Source: Actinomycetaceae bacterium MB13-C1-2 (GTDB taxonomy: Bacteria; Actinomycetota; Actinomycetes; Actinomycetales; Actinomycetaceae). Taken from it: a stretch of 64,000 bases of DNA. How positions within the stretch are numbered: the stretch's first letter is position 1; the number at the start of each line of letters is the position of its first letter. The translations under genes were made by a program, and so were the position numbers. The stretch lies in NCBI GenBank assembly GCA_035621235.1, contig CP141731.1, forward strand, positions 2,418,001 through 2,482,000, given 5' to 3'. Of this stretch, positions 27,553 through 36,684 are shown in pieces. Under the pieces are notes generated by a model, which was given only the letters and a program-made list of their open reading frames with translations, made no database searches and had not been told where the DNA came from.

Positions 27553-28412
27553 TGTCCGCGGAACGACTGCCAGTGCAGAAGGCGTGCAGGCTCCTCGGGG
27601 TATCTGAATCTGGATACTACGCCTGGAAGACCCGTGTCCCATCGAATCGCCAGATCCGTCATGCGTGGCTTCTCGAGCAGATTCAGGCCGTCCATGAAGC
27701 AGCACGAGGCGTATATGGTGCGCGCAGGGTGTGGGCAGAACTCACCATGGGGTTAGGGCTACAGGTTGGACGTTCCCAAGTGGAACTGGTGATGGCACGC
27801 GCCGGTCTGCGCGGTATTCCTGGCCCCAGACGCTCGCGGTACTCCCGCAGCGATGCTCCTCTTCCCGGGGACCTCGTGCGGCGCGAGTTCGCACGGGATC
27901 ATCCCAACATGCTATGGGTCACCGATGTCACAGAGCATCGCACAAGAGAAGGGAAAGTCTACTGCGCCGTCGTACTGGACACGTTCAGCCGAAAAGTGGT
28001 GGGCTGGGCGATTGACAGTTCCCCGGATGCAGCGCTCGTGACGAACGCGCTGCATATGGCGATCGAGACACGAAAGCCCCAACCGGGGACGATCATACAC
28101 TCGGACCACGGCACTGTTTTCCGGAGTTGGGTATTCACTCAGCGGGTTCAAGCTGCAGGGCTGTTGCCGTCGATGGGAGCGATTGGGTCATGTTACGACA
28201 ACAGTATGATCGAATCGTTCTGGGGGCGTATGCAAACCGAACTACTGGACCGTCGAATGTGGCGGACCAGGCTCGAGCTTGCGAATGCGATCTTCGAGTA
28301 TTTGGAAATGTTCCATAACCGGAAACGGCGCCACTCCCGACTCGGGATGCGTTCACCCGTCGAATACGAGAAACTGTATGAACAAGCAAAGATGCTGCAG
28401 TCAGGAATCTAA
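27531..28412 (+). CDS. IS3-family transposase orfB
   Basis: 293 residues with the rve integrase core: LWVTDVTEHRT (first D), IHSDHGTVF (second D) and GSCYDNSMIESFWGRMQTEL (catalytic E). Intact. Confidence 0.9.
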   Translation: MYAAIAVMSAERLPVQKACRLLGVSESGYYAWKTRVPSNRQIRHAWLLEQIQAVHEAARGVYGARRVWAELTMGLGLQVGRSQVELVMARAGLRGIPGPRRSRYSRSDAPLPGDLVRREFARDHPNMLWVTDVTEHRTREGKVYCAVVLDTFSRKVVGWAIDSSPDAALVTNALHMAIETRKPQPGTIIHSDHGTVFRSWVFTQRVQAAGLLPSMGAIGSCYDNSMIESFWGRMQTELLDRRMWRTRLELANAIFEYLEMFHNRKRRHSRLGMRSPVEYEKLYEQAKMLQSGI

Positions 28413-28470
28413 CGGCGCGACTCCATGAACCCCAGGGCACATCAGTCTCTAACAAACCCAGGGCGCTTCA

Positions 28471-28740
28471 GACATTCAATCGGTCGGCTTCTTCGAACAA
28501 CGAAGTGGACGCGTATCCGGTGAGCCAAAGACACCAAAGGTTTTTCGTGAAGACGACAAATCAGTGATGGCTATTCGCATATCAGACGAAACAAACCTCG
28601 AGATCACGCTTGAACGACCGCTGGAATTGTCGTTACCGGGGTTACGCCCGAAGGGCGGCGCACACACTTGTAACATCGTGCGTTTCTGGGCTGACGATCC
28701 TCGGAGTTTGCTCGAGGAAGTCAGGGAACATATCGGGTAG
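28471..28740 (+). pseudogene. 3' fragment of an unrecognised gene
   Basis: Beginning exactly at the IS3 boundary, 89 codons are open to a TAG: IQSVGFFEQRSGRVSGEP, then VMAIRISDETNLEITLERPL and RFWADDPRSLLEEVREHIG. It reads like real protein and is more AT-rich than the surroundings, but I do not recognise the family. The 5' end is lost. Confidence 0.45.
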
Positions 28741-28814
28741 ATTTCGCTATTCGTCAGCGCCTCGAAGAACCGATGCATGATTGCGAATCACCTCCCAGGC
28801 AGTAGTGCCCCTTA

Positions 28815-30208
28815 AGTGTGGTGTAGCCCGCGGTGGCTGGCTCGTCGTTCGCGACGTGAGCGCGGTCAGTGTGATCCTTCGAGAAGTCTCTTACCTCCAG
28901 TCGAAAGGCATCATCACGATGACCGCACTTCATATTGTCGACCCTGCGAGCGTGCTCGCTGAAGCCCTGACCGACGCGTCGCCGGATCTGATGCGCAGCC
29001 TGCTGCAGACCACGATCAACGCGCTGCTGTCCGCTGACGCGGACGCCATGGTCGGCGCGGAATGGGGCAAGCCCAGCCCGGACCGGATCGCGCAGCGCAA
29101 CGGCTACCGGCATCGCGACCTGGACACCCGCGTCGGTATTATCGACGTCGCGATTCCAAAGCTCCGTTCGGGCACCTACTTCCCGGAATGGCTCCTCGAG
29201 CGCCGCAAACGCTCTGAGACCGCGCTGATCACCGTAATCGCGGACTGCTACCTCGCCGGCGTCTCGACCCGCCGGATGGACAAGCTCGTGAAGACCCTCG
29301 GGATCCACGGCTTGTCGAAGTCGCAGGTCTCGCGGATGGCGGCCGACCTCGACGAGCACGTCGACCAGTTCCGCCACCGTCCGCTCGGCGATGCCGGGCC
29401 ATTCACGTTCGTCGCCGCCGACGCGCTGACCATGAAGGTCCGCGAAGGCGGCCGGGTGATCAACGCGGTGGTGCTGGTCGCGACCGGCGTCAACGCCGAC
29501 GGGCGCCGCGAAGTCCTCGGACTTCGTGTCACAACCAGCGAGACCGCAGCGGCTTGGAACTCATTCTTCGCCGACCTCGTCGCCAGCGGCCTGAGCGGGG
29601 TCCGGCTGGTCACCAGCGACGCCCACGCCGGGCTGGTGGAAGCCATCGCCGCGAACCTGCCGGGCGCGGTCTGGCAGAGATGCCGCACCCACTACGCCGC
29701 CAACCTGATGTCCGTGACCCCGAAGAACATGTGGCCGGCCGTGAAAGCGATGCTGCACTCCGTCTACGACCAGCCCGACGCAGCTGCCGTAAACGCCCAG
29801 TTCGACCGGCTCCTGGACTACGTCAACGGCAAGCTCCCCGACGCGCACGAGCACCTCGACGCTGCTCGGACGGACATCCTCGCGTTCACCGGGTTCCCCG
29901 AAGGGCTCTGGCAGCAGATCTGGTCCAACAACCCAAACGAGAGATTGAACCGTGAGATCCGCCGCCGCACCGACAGCGTCGGGATCTTCCCCAACCGCGA
30001 CGCCATCATCCGCCTCGTCGGCGCCGTCCTCGCCGAGCAGACGGACGAATGGGCAGAAGGGCGCCGCTACCTCGGCCTCGACATCCTCGCCAAGTCCCGC
30101 CTCACCCTCGTCACCGACACCGGAACCGAGGAGGTGAGCGACCCCGTCCTCGAGCTCAGCGCCTAACCGACACCAACAACTGAAGGATCACCAACAGCTA
30201 CACCACGC
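28815..30208 (+). mobile_element. IS256-family insertion sequence
   Basis: About 1.39 kb around one intact transposase, bounded by short inverted repeats with the core GTGGTGTAGC. Exact ends are estimates. Confidence 0.75.
28919..30166 (+). CDS. IS256-family transposase
   Basis: 416 residues from the ATG at 28919 (frame open to 28781). Mutator-type DDE transposase: RNGYRHRDLDTRVGIIDVAI, FTFVAADALTMKVRE (first D), VTSDAHAGLVEAI (second D), and NNPNERLNREIRRRTDSVGI with the catalytic E. Intact. Confidence 0.92.
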   Translation: MTALHIVDPASVLAEALTDASPDLMRSLLQTTINALLSADADAMVGAEWGKPSPDRIAQRNGYRHRDLDTRVGIIDVAIPKLRSGTYFPEWLLERRKRSETALITVIADCYLAGVSTRRMDKLVKTLGIHGLSKSQVSRMAADLDEHVDQFRHRPLGDAGPFTFVAADALTMKVREGGRVINAVVLVATGVNADGRREVLGLRVTTSETAAAWNSFFADLVASGLSGVRLVTSDAHAGLVEAIAANLPGAVWQRCRTHYAANLMSVTPKNMWPAVKAMLHSVYDQPDAAAVNAQFDRLLDYVNGKLPDAHEHLDAARTDILAFTGFPEGLWQQIWSNNPNERLNREIRRRTDSVGIFPNRDAIIRLVGAVLAEQTDEWAEGRRYLGLDILAKSRLTLVTDTGTEEVSDPVLELSA

Positions 30209-30294
30209 CCCCGGGCTTGACCTCCCAGGCGCGGCAACTCCCAAAACCCCACGATATTGTGCACCCAGAGGGAGATGACTGCTGGCTGGTTACC

Positions 30295-31950
30295 TCATAC
30301 CAGCGCGGATCTTTCGGCGATCGTGCTGAGATGACAATGAGGCCATTCAGCGACATCTCGTAGAAGTTGCCGGTCGTGAGTCGACAGTACGACGGCCGCT
30401 TGGGTAGCCCCGAGTGCCTCGGTGAGTTCGTCGACGAGCGCGATAGAGAGGTGGTTGGTGGGTTCGTCCAACAGCAGCACGTGCGGGCGTGCCGCGAGCA
30501 CGAGCGCCAGATCGAGGCGTCGTTGTTGACCCATCGACAGCTCACCCACCCGTTTGCCCGCCTCGCGCGATCGCAGCAGACCAAGCCCCGACAGGCCGAC
30601 CGCCTCAGATGATTGCAGGTTTCCTTGAGCGACGAGTTCGTCGATGTGCCGGGCATACACTTCGTTCGCACGCCGATCAGGCGGCAACACCGACTCCTGG
30701 CGCAGAAAGCCCAAGCGCGTGCCACGGGATGTTCGCACTGTTCCCGTGTTTGGCAACAGTTCGCCCGCCGCGATGCTTAAGAGCGTCGACTTCCCTGCCC
30801 CGTTCGGGCCAGTCACTACAAGCCTGCTGCGGTGCGAGAGTTCAAACGACACCGGCTGCGTTAACCGTTCGGCAAGGCTCACGTTGTCGACGTTCAGTAG
30901 CACTGCGCCCTTTCGTGTGGGCAGGTCTGGAAACTGGAACAGCTGCGGTGGTTCAGGCACCGTCACCGCGTGGGCTCTCAGTGCCTCCTGTCGTCGGTGC
31001 ACGCTCTGCACCAGCCCGCCCGCACGCGTGGCGCGGCCATGCTTCGGTGACCCCTTCTCCGGTCGCCACCCCGACACCAGCCGATTCTGCGCAGCGCTGA
31101 GACTGTCCTGCAGTCGCGCTTGCTCCTGCTGCTGGCGCTCGTACTCCTGCTCCCACCGTTCCCGCTCGGCCAGGCGCCCTTCTCGGTACCCCGCATACCC
31201 GTTGCCGTAGATACGGGGGCGATCATCAGGTGTCGGATCGAGGTCAACAACCGTCTCCGCAATGTCAGAGAGTAGCGCGCGATCGTGGCTAACGATGACG
31301 ACACCACCGTTGCGCGCGCGGAGTTGCGTGGTCAGGAATTCAAGCCCGCTGCGGTCGAGGTGATTGGTGGGCTCGTCCAGCAGTAAGAAATCATCTTCAG
31401 CCCCCAGCAGGCAGGCCAAGCGCACTCGATACCGTTGCCCTACCGAGAGATCGGCGAGCAATCGTGTCATGTCGGTTTCTGCGTCGAGTGCTTCGAGCGC
31501 GATCTGTACGCGGCGCTCGGCATCCCACGCGTTAAGTGCTTCAGCACCTTCCAATGCTGCGGCGTACTGCTCTGCGGCCTCGCTGCTCCCATCTGCGAGA
31601 GCGGCAGCGGCGGCGTCGAGTGCGGCCAGCGCTGCGAGCGGTTCAGCGATGGCCTCGGCGACGGCCTGCCCAACGGTGCGGTTGTCGGTGGAGTTCATTT
31701 CTTGTTCAGCGAGCCCAAGTGTGCCGATGCGCTGGATCGTGCCGCTGTCAGGAGGCAGCGTGCCAGCGAGCGCATGGAGAAGCGTGGTCTTTCCACGCCC
31801 GTTCTCGCCAACGATCGCCACACGAGACGAGGGAGTGACGACGAGATCGACATGGTTGAGCACCGGTGTTACGCCTCGCATGACGGAGAGGTCGGAGGCG
31901 GTGAGCTGCGCGCGATGGCGCGCCGGATGACGGTTGGTAGGGGTAAGCAT
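30295..31950 (-). CDS. ABC-F ATPase, probable antibiotic resistance ribosome-protection protein (first)
   Basis: 551 residues with two ABC domains and no membrane segment. Domain 1 has Walker [10 protein letters not shown] (about 48), signature LSVGQ and Walker [12 protein letters not shown]; domain 2 has [14 protein letters not shown] and LLLDEPTNH. The charged linker ([18 protein letters not shown] and following) is the part that reaches into the ribosome. Such proteins displace macrolides, lincosamides or pleuromutilins. A leader region of about 150 bp with a frame beginning MEGRRHLRTRW overlaps the start, which suggests attenuation. Flanked by an IS256 element. Confidence 0.85.
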   Translation of the reverse strand: MLTPTNRHPARHRAQLTASDLSVMRGVTPVLNHVDLVVTPSSRVAIVGENGRGKTTLLHALAGTLPPDSGTIQRIGTLGLAEQEMNSTDNRTVGQAVAEAIAEPLAALAALDAAAAALADGSSEAAEQYAAALEGAEALNAWDAERRVQIALEALDAETDMTRLLADLSVGQRYRVRLACLLGAEDDFLLLDEPTNHLDRSGLEFLTTQLRARNGGVVIVSHDRALLSDIAETVVDLDPTPDDRPRIYGNGYAGYREGRLAERERWEQEYERQQQEQARLQDSLSAAQNRLVSGWRPEKGSPKHGRATRAGGLVQSVHRRQEALRAHAVTVPEPPQLFQFPDLPTRKGAVLLNVDNVSLAERLTQPVSFELSHRSRLVVTGPNGAGKSTLLSIAAGELLPNTGTVRTSRGTRLGFLRQESVLPPDRRANEVYARHIDELVAQGNLQSSEAVGLSGLGLLRSREAGKRVGELSMGQQRRLDLALVLAARPHVLLLDEPTNHLSIALVDELTEALGATQAAVVLSTHDRQLLRDVAEWPHCHLSTIAERSALV

Positions 31951-32231
31951 TCAAATCCTTCAGAACAACGCACCACGGCAAGCCGAACAGCCAACGGGTA
32001 CGCAAATGACGGCGACCCTCCATGGGGTCAGAACAAGCGGCCGCCGCAAGCTCGGAGTTACTCAACGAGCGCGGTAGGCCTGCTCAGCCATCACAAGAAG
32101 TACAAATGCATACCGTCAATTCTACCCCACACTCACACCGCACCAACGAATCGGGTGCCGATTGTGGCTTCGGAGGCTTGATCGGTCAGACTTGATCGCA
32201 CTATCGGCGACGCTGTCGCGGTCCGTCGGAA

Positions 32232-32579
32232 TCAGTTCAGGGCCGGCGCGGACACCTTTTCGCCGTCACGCCGTTCATTGAGTTCCTTTACACGAACGCG
32301 ACTCAGGATCATCAGGCTAATGGGGCCAAACGCAATGAATTTCAGCGCATTCCACAGGCTGAGAAGGACAAGGAAAATCAGCCATGCTGAACCGCCACCA
32401 GCGGCCACAAATGAGCACCAAAACGCAAGGCCGAGGTATGGCAGGGCGAGGAGCACGGCCGGCACTCCCCACTTCAGCCCACGCCGACTCCGGATGCATC
32501 GGAGCGCGATGTTACTCGGCGCGTAGCGCTGCAGGAGCGAATAGATGAAGCTTGTCATCGCCAAGATTGGGTGAATCAT
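32232..32579 (-). CDS. small two-helix membrane protein, second copy
   Basis: 115 residues, homologous to 2364-2765 (shared RGLKWGVPAVLLALPYLGLA and LLSLWNALKFIAFGPISLMI). GAGAGG precedes the start ATG. In the intact locus this gene sits next to the relaxase; here it is isolated among cargo genes, so it is likely left over from a second ICE. Confidence 0.7.
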   Translation of the reverse strand: MIHPILAMTSFIYSLLQRYAPSNIALRCIRSRRGLKWGVPAVLLALPYLGLAFWCSFVAAGGGSAWLIFLVLLSLWNALKFIAFGPISLMILSRVRVKELNERRDGEKVSAPALN

Positions 32580-33213
32580 GATGGGCCTCTCGTCACACGT
32601 CGTTCTCGGTCGAGGAAGCAGCGTGTGATCGAACGCCCAGGAGGGCCGCCCCGGAGGGCCCGCAGAGTTGAGAACCTGCTTCAGCCTCCAGGGTACGCCG
32701 ACATTCCGATTAGCGAAAGGTGCGGTGTGACGTTCATACGTCCATCATCGACGCGGCCATGGGCGCACCAGCCGGGTCGATGACCTTCGGTGGACAACCC
32801 GGCTTCCTCTCCGCGTTGGGGAGAAACGGATGCGTCTGTGCTCAGGCCACAGCGGGAGCGGAAAGCGCGGCGCGTACCTGGGGGCGACCTCGGTGGCGAG
32901 CAGCTCGATCGAGCGCAGGGTGTCAGCCTGACGGCCATCTCGGCACCTCCACACTCGTCGTCCCACCAACCGGACGCATGTTCGATGAAATCCTGATCAT
33001 CGTGTCGTCGGTCCACGGCCGCGACAGCCAAAGCTTGTTGGCGCGCGGCGACCTGGAACGGCTTTCCGCGTTCCCGACCGCTCACACTCGCCCCTCGACT
33101 GTGACATGCCTCGTCGACCGCGACAAGACTTCGACAGAGCCTGTATCCAGGCAGCGCCCAGCCAGGGCCGTTAAACTAGTCGCAGCCCTGTTTTGAAACG
33201 TGAGGAATCACCG
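32580..33213. other. gene-poor stretch with a possible oxidoreductase remnant
   Basis: No complete gene. On the minus strand around 32860-32985 the sequence ADTLRSIELLATEVAPRYAP resembles the C-terminus of flavin-dependent (luciferase-like) oxidoreductases, but neighbouring frames do not extend it. The rest looks non-coding. Confidence 0.3.
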
Positions 33214-33246
33214 GTGAAGATCGACGCGTCCGCGCCCCTGCGCTGA
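33214..33246 (+). CDS. possible 10-codon leader peptide upstream of the second ABC-F gene
   Basis: A GTG preceded by GAGGA starts MKIDASAPLR-stop, 142 bp before the ABC-F start. A short leader frame before an ABC-F gene would fit drug-dependent attenuation. Evidence is only position and ribosome binding site. Confidence 0.3.
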   Translation: MKIDASAPLR

Positions 33247-33388
33247 ACCGTCTCGCGACGTGTGCAGCGCCCCTCTTCGCGCTGACCGTCGACCCGCTCA
33301 AAACCTCTGCCCTGCGGCCCCGTATCTTCCGTTCCCGGTGACGAGCATCCGTCTCCACGTCAGCGCCCGACTGACTTCGGAGGCATCC

Positions 33389-35002
33389 ATGCCCGCATCA
33401 ACCACCCATCCTTCTGTCGTGCTCGATGCTGTCACGTTCGCGTGGCCCGACGGCACACCCGCGCTCGCCAACCTGGCGGGAGCGTTCTCACATGCGCGCA
33501 CCGGCCTCGTCGGCCGCAACGGCAGCGGCAAGTCCACGCTGCTGCGGCTCATCGCCGGCGAGCTTCAACCCGGGTCCGGGAACATCACCGTCAACGGTGA
33601 GGTGGCGTACCTGCCGCAGAACCTCACCCTCGACACCGATGTCCCGGTGGCCGAGCTGCTCGGCATCCACGCCCCGCTCCACGCGGTGCGCGCAATCGAA
33701 GCCGGTGACGTCGCCCCCGCGCACTTCGACGCGGTCGGCGCCGACTGGGACATCGAAGCCCGCGCGCACGCAGCACTCGCCGAGGCGGGGCTGCCGCCCG
33801 GCGCCCTCGACCGGCGCGTCGGGGAGCTGTCGGGCGGTGAGTCCGTGCTGGCGGCGCTGACCGGTATCCGTCTTCGCGGCGCCGACGTCACTCTGCTCGA
33901 CGAACCGACCAACAACCTCGACCGTGAGTCGCGGGCACGGCTCTACGACGTGATCCGCGCGTGGCGGGGCGCACTCATCGTGGTGAGCCACGATGTGACG
34001 CTACTCGATGCGCTCGACGAGACCGCCGAGATCTACGCCGGTGAGCTGTCGGTGTTCGGCGGCCCCTACTCGCAGTGGCGGGCGTGGCTCGAGGCCGAGC
34101 AGGCGGCGGCACGACAGGCAGAGACGGCCGCGGCGAGCGCTCTGCGCCGCGAGAAACGCGATCGGGTGCGGGCGGAGTCCATGCTCTCGACGCGCTCAGC
34201 GATCGCGAAGAAGGCGTCGGCCCAGAAGCGCGAGCCCAAGATCATCATGAACGGCAAGAAGCGTGCCGCGCAGGTGTCGGCGGGAAGGCTTCGCATCGAG
34301 GCATCCGCGAAGGTCGATGAGGCACGCACCGCGCTCGACGCAGCCGAGCGGCGGGTGCGCGACGACGACCGCGTGCGCATCGACCTGCCCGACCCCGACG
34401 TGCCCGCGGGGAGGCGCATCGCGATGCTCGGTGACGGCGAGCACGAGTTCGTCGTGCAGGGACCGGAACGCATCGCCCTCGTGGGACCGAACGGGGTCGG
34501 CAAGACGACGCTGCTCGAACGACTCATCGAACCGGATGCCGCGGCCCGTGCCCCCGGTATCCTTCCGCGCGTTCGTGCCGAGCTGTTCACCGACCGCGTC
34601 GGATACCTGCCTCAACGCTCCGATCAGCTCGATGACGCGGCATCCGTTCTCGACAACGTGCGCGCGACCGCACCCACGGTGACGTCCGCCGAGATCCGCA
34701 ACCGACTCGCACGCTTCCTCGTACGCGGCGACACTGCGCTGCGACCGGTATCGGCGCTGTCAGGCGGCGAACGCTTCCGGGTCGCGCTGGCGCGACTGCT
34801 GCTCGCCGACCCGCCCCCGCAACTGCTTGTACTCGACGAACCCACAAACAACCTCGACCTCGACACGGTCGACCAGCTCGTGGACGCGTTATCGGCATAC
34901 CGCGGCGCGGCGCTGCTGGTCAGCCACGACGACGCGTTCCTCGACCGGGTCGGCGTCGCGGTGCGGCTCGAATTGCGCCGTGACGGCACCCTCCACGACT
35001 GA
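33389..35002 (+). CDS. ABC-F ATPase (second)
   Basis: 537 residues from the ATG at 33389, which has GGAGG six bases upstream; the frame is open to 33260. Domain 1: GRNGSGKST, LSGGE, LLDEPTNNLD. Linker rich in K/R with KKASAQKREPKIIMNGKKRA, the pattern of a group of actinobacterial ABC-F proteins. Domain 2: GPNGVGKTT, LSGGERFRVAL, LVLDEPTNNLDLD. Likely acts on the ribosome, as a resistance or translation factor; substrate unknown. It is more GC-rich than its neighbours, so from a different source than the first ABC-F gene. Confidence 0.83.
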   Translation: MPASTTHPSVVLDAVTFAWPDGTPALANLAGAFSHARTGLVGRNGSGKSTLLRLIAGELQPGSGNITVNGEVAYLPQNLTLDTDVPVAELLGIHAPLHAVRAIEAGDVAPAHFDAVGADWDIEARAHAALAEAGLPPGALDRRVGELSGGESVLAALTGIRLRGADVTLLDEPTNNLDRESRARLYDVIRAWRGALIVVSHDVTLLDALDETAEIYAGELSVFGGPYSQWRAWLEAEQAAARQAETAAASALRREKRDRVRAESMLSTRSAIAKKASAQKREPKIIMNGKKRAAQVSAGRLRIEASAKVDEARTALDAAERRVRDDDRVRIDLPDPDVPAGRRIAMLGDGEHEFVVQGPERIALVGPNGVGKTTLLERLIEPDAAARAPGILPRVRAELFTDRVGYLPQRSDQLDDAASVLDNVRATAPTVTSAEIRNRLARFLVRGDTALRPVSALSGGERFRVALARLLLADPPPQLLVLDEPTNNLDLDTVDQLVDALSAYRGAALLVSHDDAFLDRVGVAVRLELRRDGTLHD

Positions 35003-35014
35003 CGTACTTGCTCA

Positions 35015-35284
35015 TCATCCGACGCACGCCGCTCACGTAGGCGACGATCGCGTTGGCGTGACCATGGCCGAGACCGTGTTCGGTCTTCAGCCACTCGACG
35101 ACTTCCATATGCTTGTGCGGTCGAGTCGGTCGGCGGCCGGGTCCAGCCATTCCTGAATGGGGCGCCCGTATGTCTTCTCGATGCTCGGGGGCGTCTTCAG
35201 GGTACGTCGCGTGAACTCTGGCCACCAGGGCAGCTCGCGCGCACCTCCTGAGCGACACGTAGCCAAGGAGGCTTCCCATGCCAT
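35015..35284 (-). pseudogene. frameshifted DUF4287 gene
   Basis: In one minus-strand frame the sequence reads PPSIEKTYGRPIQEWLDPAA, and after a single-base shift continues HMEVVEWLKTEHGLGHGHAN and AIVAYVSGVRRMM. These are consecutive parts of the DUF4287 family. The frame shift near 35120 and overlap with the convergent genes suggest it is dead. Confidence 0.7.
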
Positions 35285-35727
35285 CGCTCACTGCCCTCGC
35301 CAAGGACGAAAGAACGGCTCGCCAGCTGCTGGCCGTGATCGGTACACCGTGCGACCTCTCGATCGGCGCGCTTCTCAGTCGAGTCGGCGCAGTTGAGGCG
35401 ATCTCTCTGATCGAGCGCGACATCGCCGTCCCAGGAATAGATGCGGTCGAATCGGCCGTTTGGCGAGATCGTATGCGTTCCCGAGCGAGTACAAATTATC
35501 TTGCCGCACAGACGTTCAGCAGCGAGGACTACCGGGTATTGATCCCGAGCGATCCAGATTGGCCGGCTGGCATCACCGATCTCGGCGATCGTGCCCCGTA
35601 TGCACTGTGGGCGCGTGGGCGCACGAATCTGCTCAGCAACACACTTTCACGATTCGTCACCGTCACTGGCGCGAGAGCCGCCACTGCCTATGGCACACAC
35701 ATCGCCGAAGACCTCTCGGGAGAGCTA
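35278..35727 (+). pseudogene. dprA: N-terminal part of a dprA gene cut by an IS
   Basis: AGGAGG precedes the ATG. The frame (MPSLTALAKDERTARQLLAV) is homologous to the intact DprA: VESAVWRDRMRSRAS, YRVLIPSDPDWPAGITDLGD, RAPYALWARG and VTVTGARAATAYGTHIAEDL. It ends at residue 150 where IS copy 2 begins. The missing Rossmann part should follow; a decayed C-terminal part lies at the other inner end of the IS-bounded block. Confidence 0.85.
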
Positions 35728-36654
35728 GGGCGTGTCTGTTAATTGATTCTTAAGGAAGCTGGGATCGTGGAACCATGTCTCGATTCCAGCTTCTATCTGA
35801 TGAGCAATGGGATCTAATCTCCGATTTGATGCCAGGCCCGACCGGGAAGAAGGGCCGCCCCTTCGCTGATGCCCGGTTGATGATCGAGGCGATTATCTAT
35901 CGGTACCGGTGCGGAATCGCGTGGCGCGATCTGCCCGAAACCTTCGGGCCATGGCAAACAGTGTGGCAGTGGCACCACCGGATGGCGAAGGATGGTACTT
36001 GGGACCATGTACAGGCTCGACTACACGAGTATGCCGACCGTGCAGGGATGGTCGATTGGGATGTGTCAGTGGACTCCACGATTGCTCGCGCACACCAGCA
36101 CGCGACGAACGTCACCCGCCTAAAAAAGGGCTTCGTCGAATTACAAGAATCTGCTGACCGAGCCGCCTGATCACGCGATTGGCCGCTCCAGAGGCGGCCT
36201 CTCGACGAAAACTCATCAGCTCGTCGATGGGCAGCATGGTTTACCGTTGGTGACGATCTGCACGGCCGGGCAGGATGGTGATGCGCCGTTGTTCATTCCG
36301 TTGATGGAACAGCTGCAGGTTGGTCGCCGCACCCGTCCAGTTGCGGCGTTGGGTGACAAGGCGTACTCGTCGCGTGGGAACCGAGCGTATCTGCGTCAGC
36401 GTGGCATTGAGGCGGTAATTGCTGAGCCTCGTGATCAGCAAGGGCATCGGAAACGACGGGGTTCACGGGGTGGTCGGCCGCTGAAGTTTGATGCGGATAA
36501 GTATCGAGGCAGGAACGTGATCGAGCGTGGTTACTGCCGGTTGAAGCAGTGGCGTGGGCTTGCGACCCGGTATGACAAGCTCGCGGTTGTGTACCGGGCC
36601 GCGGTAGTGCTCAACGGGGTGATCGCTTGGCTCAAACATTTAACAGACACGCCC
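35728..36654 (+). mobile_element. IS5-family (IS427-like) insertion sequence, copy 2
   Basis: 927 bp, the reverse complement of copy 1 (14598-15524) as far as I can compare, with the same terminal repeats and TA flanks. Its right boundary lies just before the type IV secretion operon. Confidence 0.92.
35775..36170 (+). CDS. IS5-family transposase, orfA
   Basis: Same 131-residue product as the minus-strand copy at 15082-15477. The AAAAAA frameshift site is at 36122-36127. Confidence 0.9.
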   Translation: MSRFQLLSDEQWDLISDLMPGPTGKKGRPFADARLMIEAIIYRYRCGIAWRDLPETFGPWQTVWQWHHRMAKDGTWDHVQARLHEYADRAGMVDWDVSVDSTIARAHQHATNVTRLKKGFVELQESADRAA

Positions 36655-36657
36655 TAG
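36247..36657 (+). CDS. IS5-family transposase, orfB
   Basis: Same product as 14595-15005. Its stop codon TAG lies at the terminal CTAG of the element. Confidence 0.88.
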   Translation: MVTICTAGQDGDAPLFIPLMEQLQVGRRTRPVAALGDKAYSSRGNRAYLRQRGIEAVIAEPRDQQGHRKRRGSRGGRPLKFDADKYRGRNVIERGYCRLKQWRGLATRYDKLAVVYRAAVVLNGVIAWLKHLTDTP

Positions 36658-36684
36658 CTGAAACCCATCGCTCGTGGACGGGTA

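Larger units (their letters stand above)
27152..28470 (+). mobile_element. IS3-family insertion sequence
   Basis: 1319 bp with clear inverted repeats: left TGAAGCGCCCTGGGTTTG and TGATGTGCCCTGG; right, on the complement, TGAAGCGCCCTGGGTTTG and TGATGTGCCCTGG. The first and last bases flank two overlapping frames, orfA and orfB. I see no target-site duplication at the ends, so it may have been rearranged after insertion. Confidence 0.9.

Noticed and set aside
32720-33196. 158-codon plus-strand frame
   Set aside because: No ribosome binding site, no motif, composition of random GC-rich sequence; the minus strand gives a more protein-like piece.
33345-33389. Possible macrolide leader peptide beginning GTG-ACG-AGC-ATC-CGT (TSIRLHVSARL)
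   Set aside because: It is in frame with the ABC-F gene and has no stop before it; the apparent TGA is in another frame.
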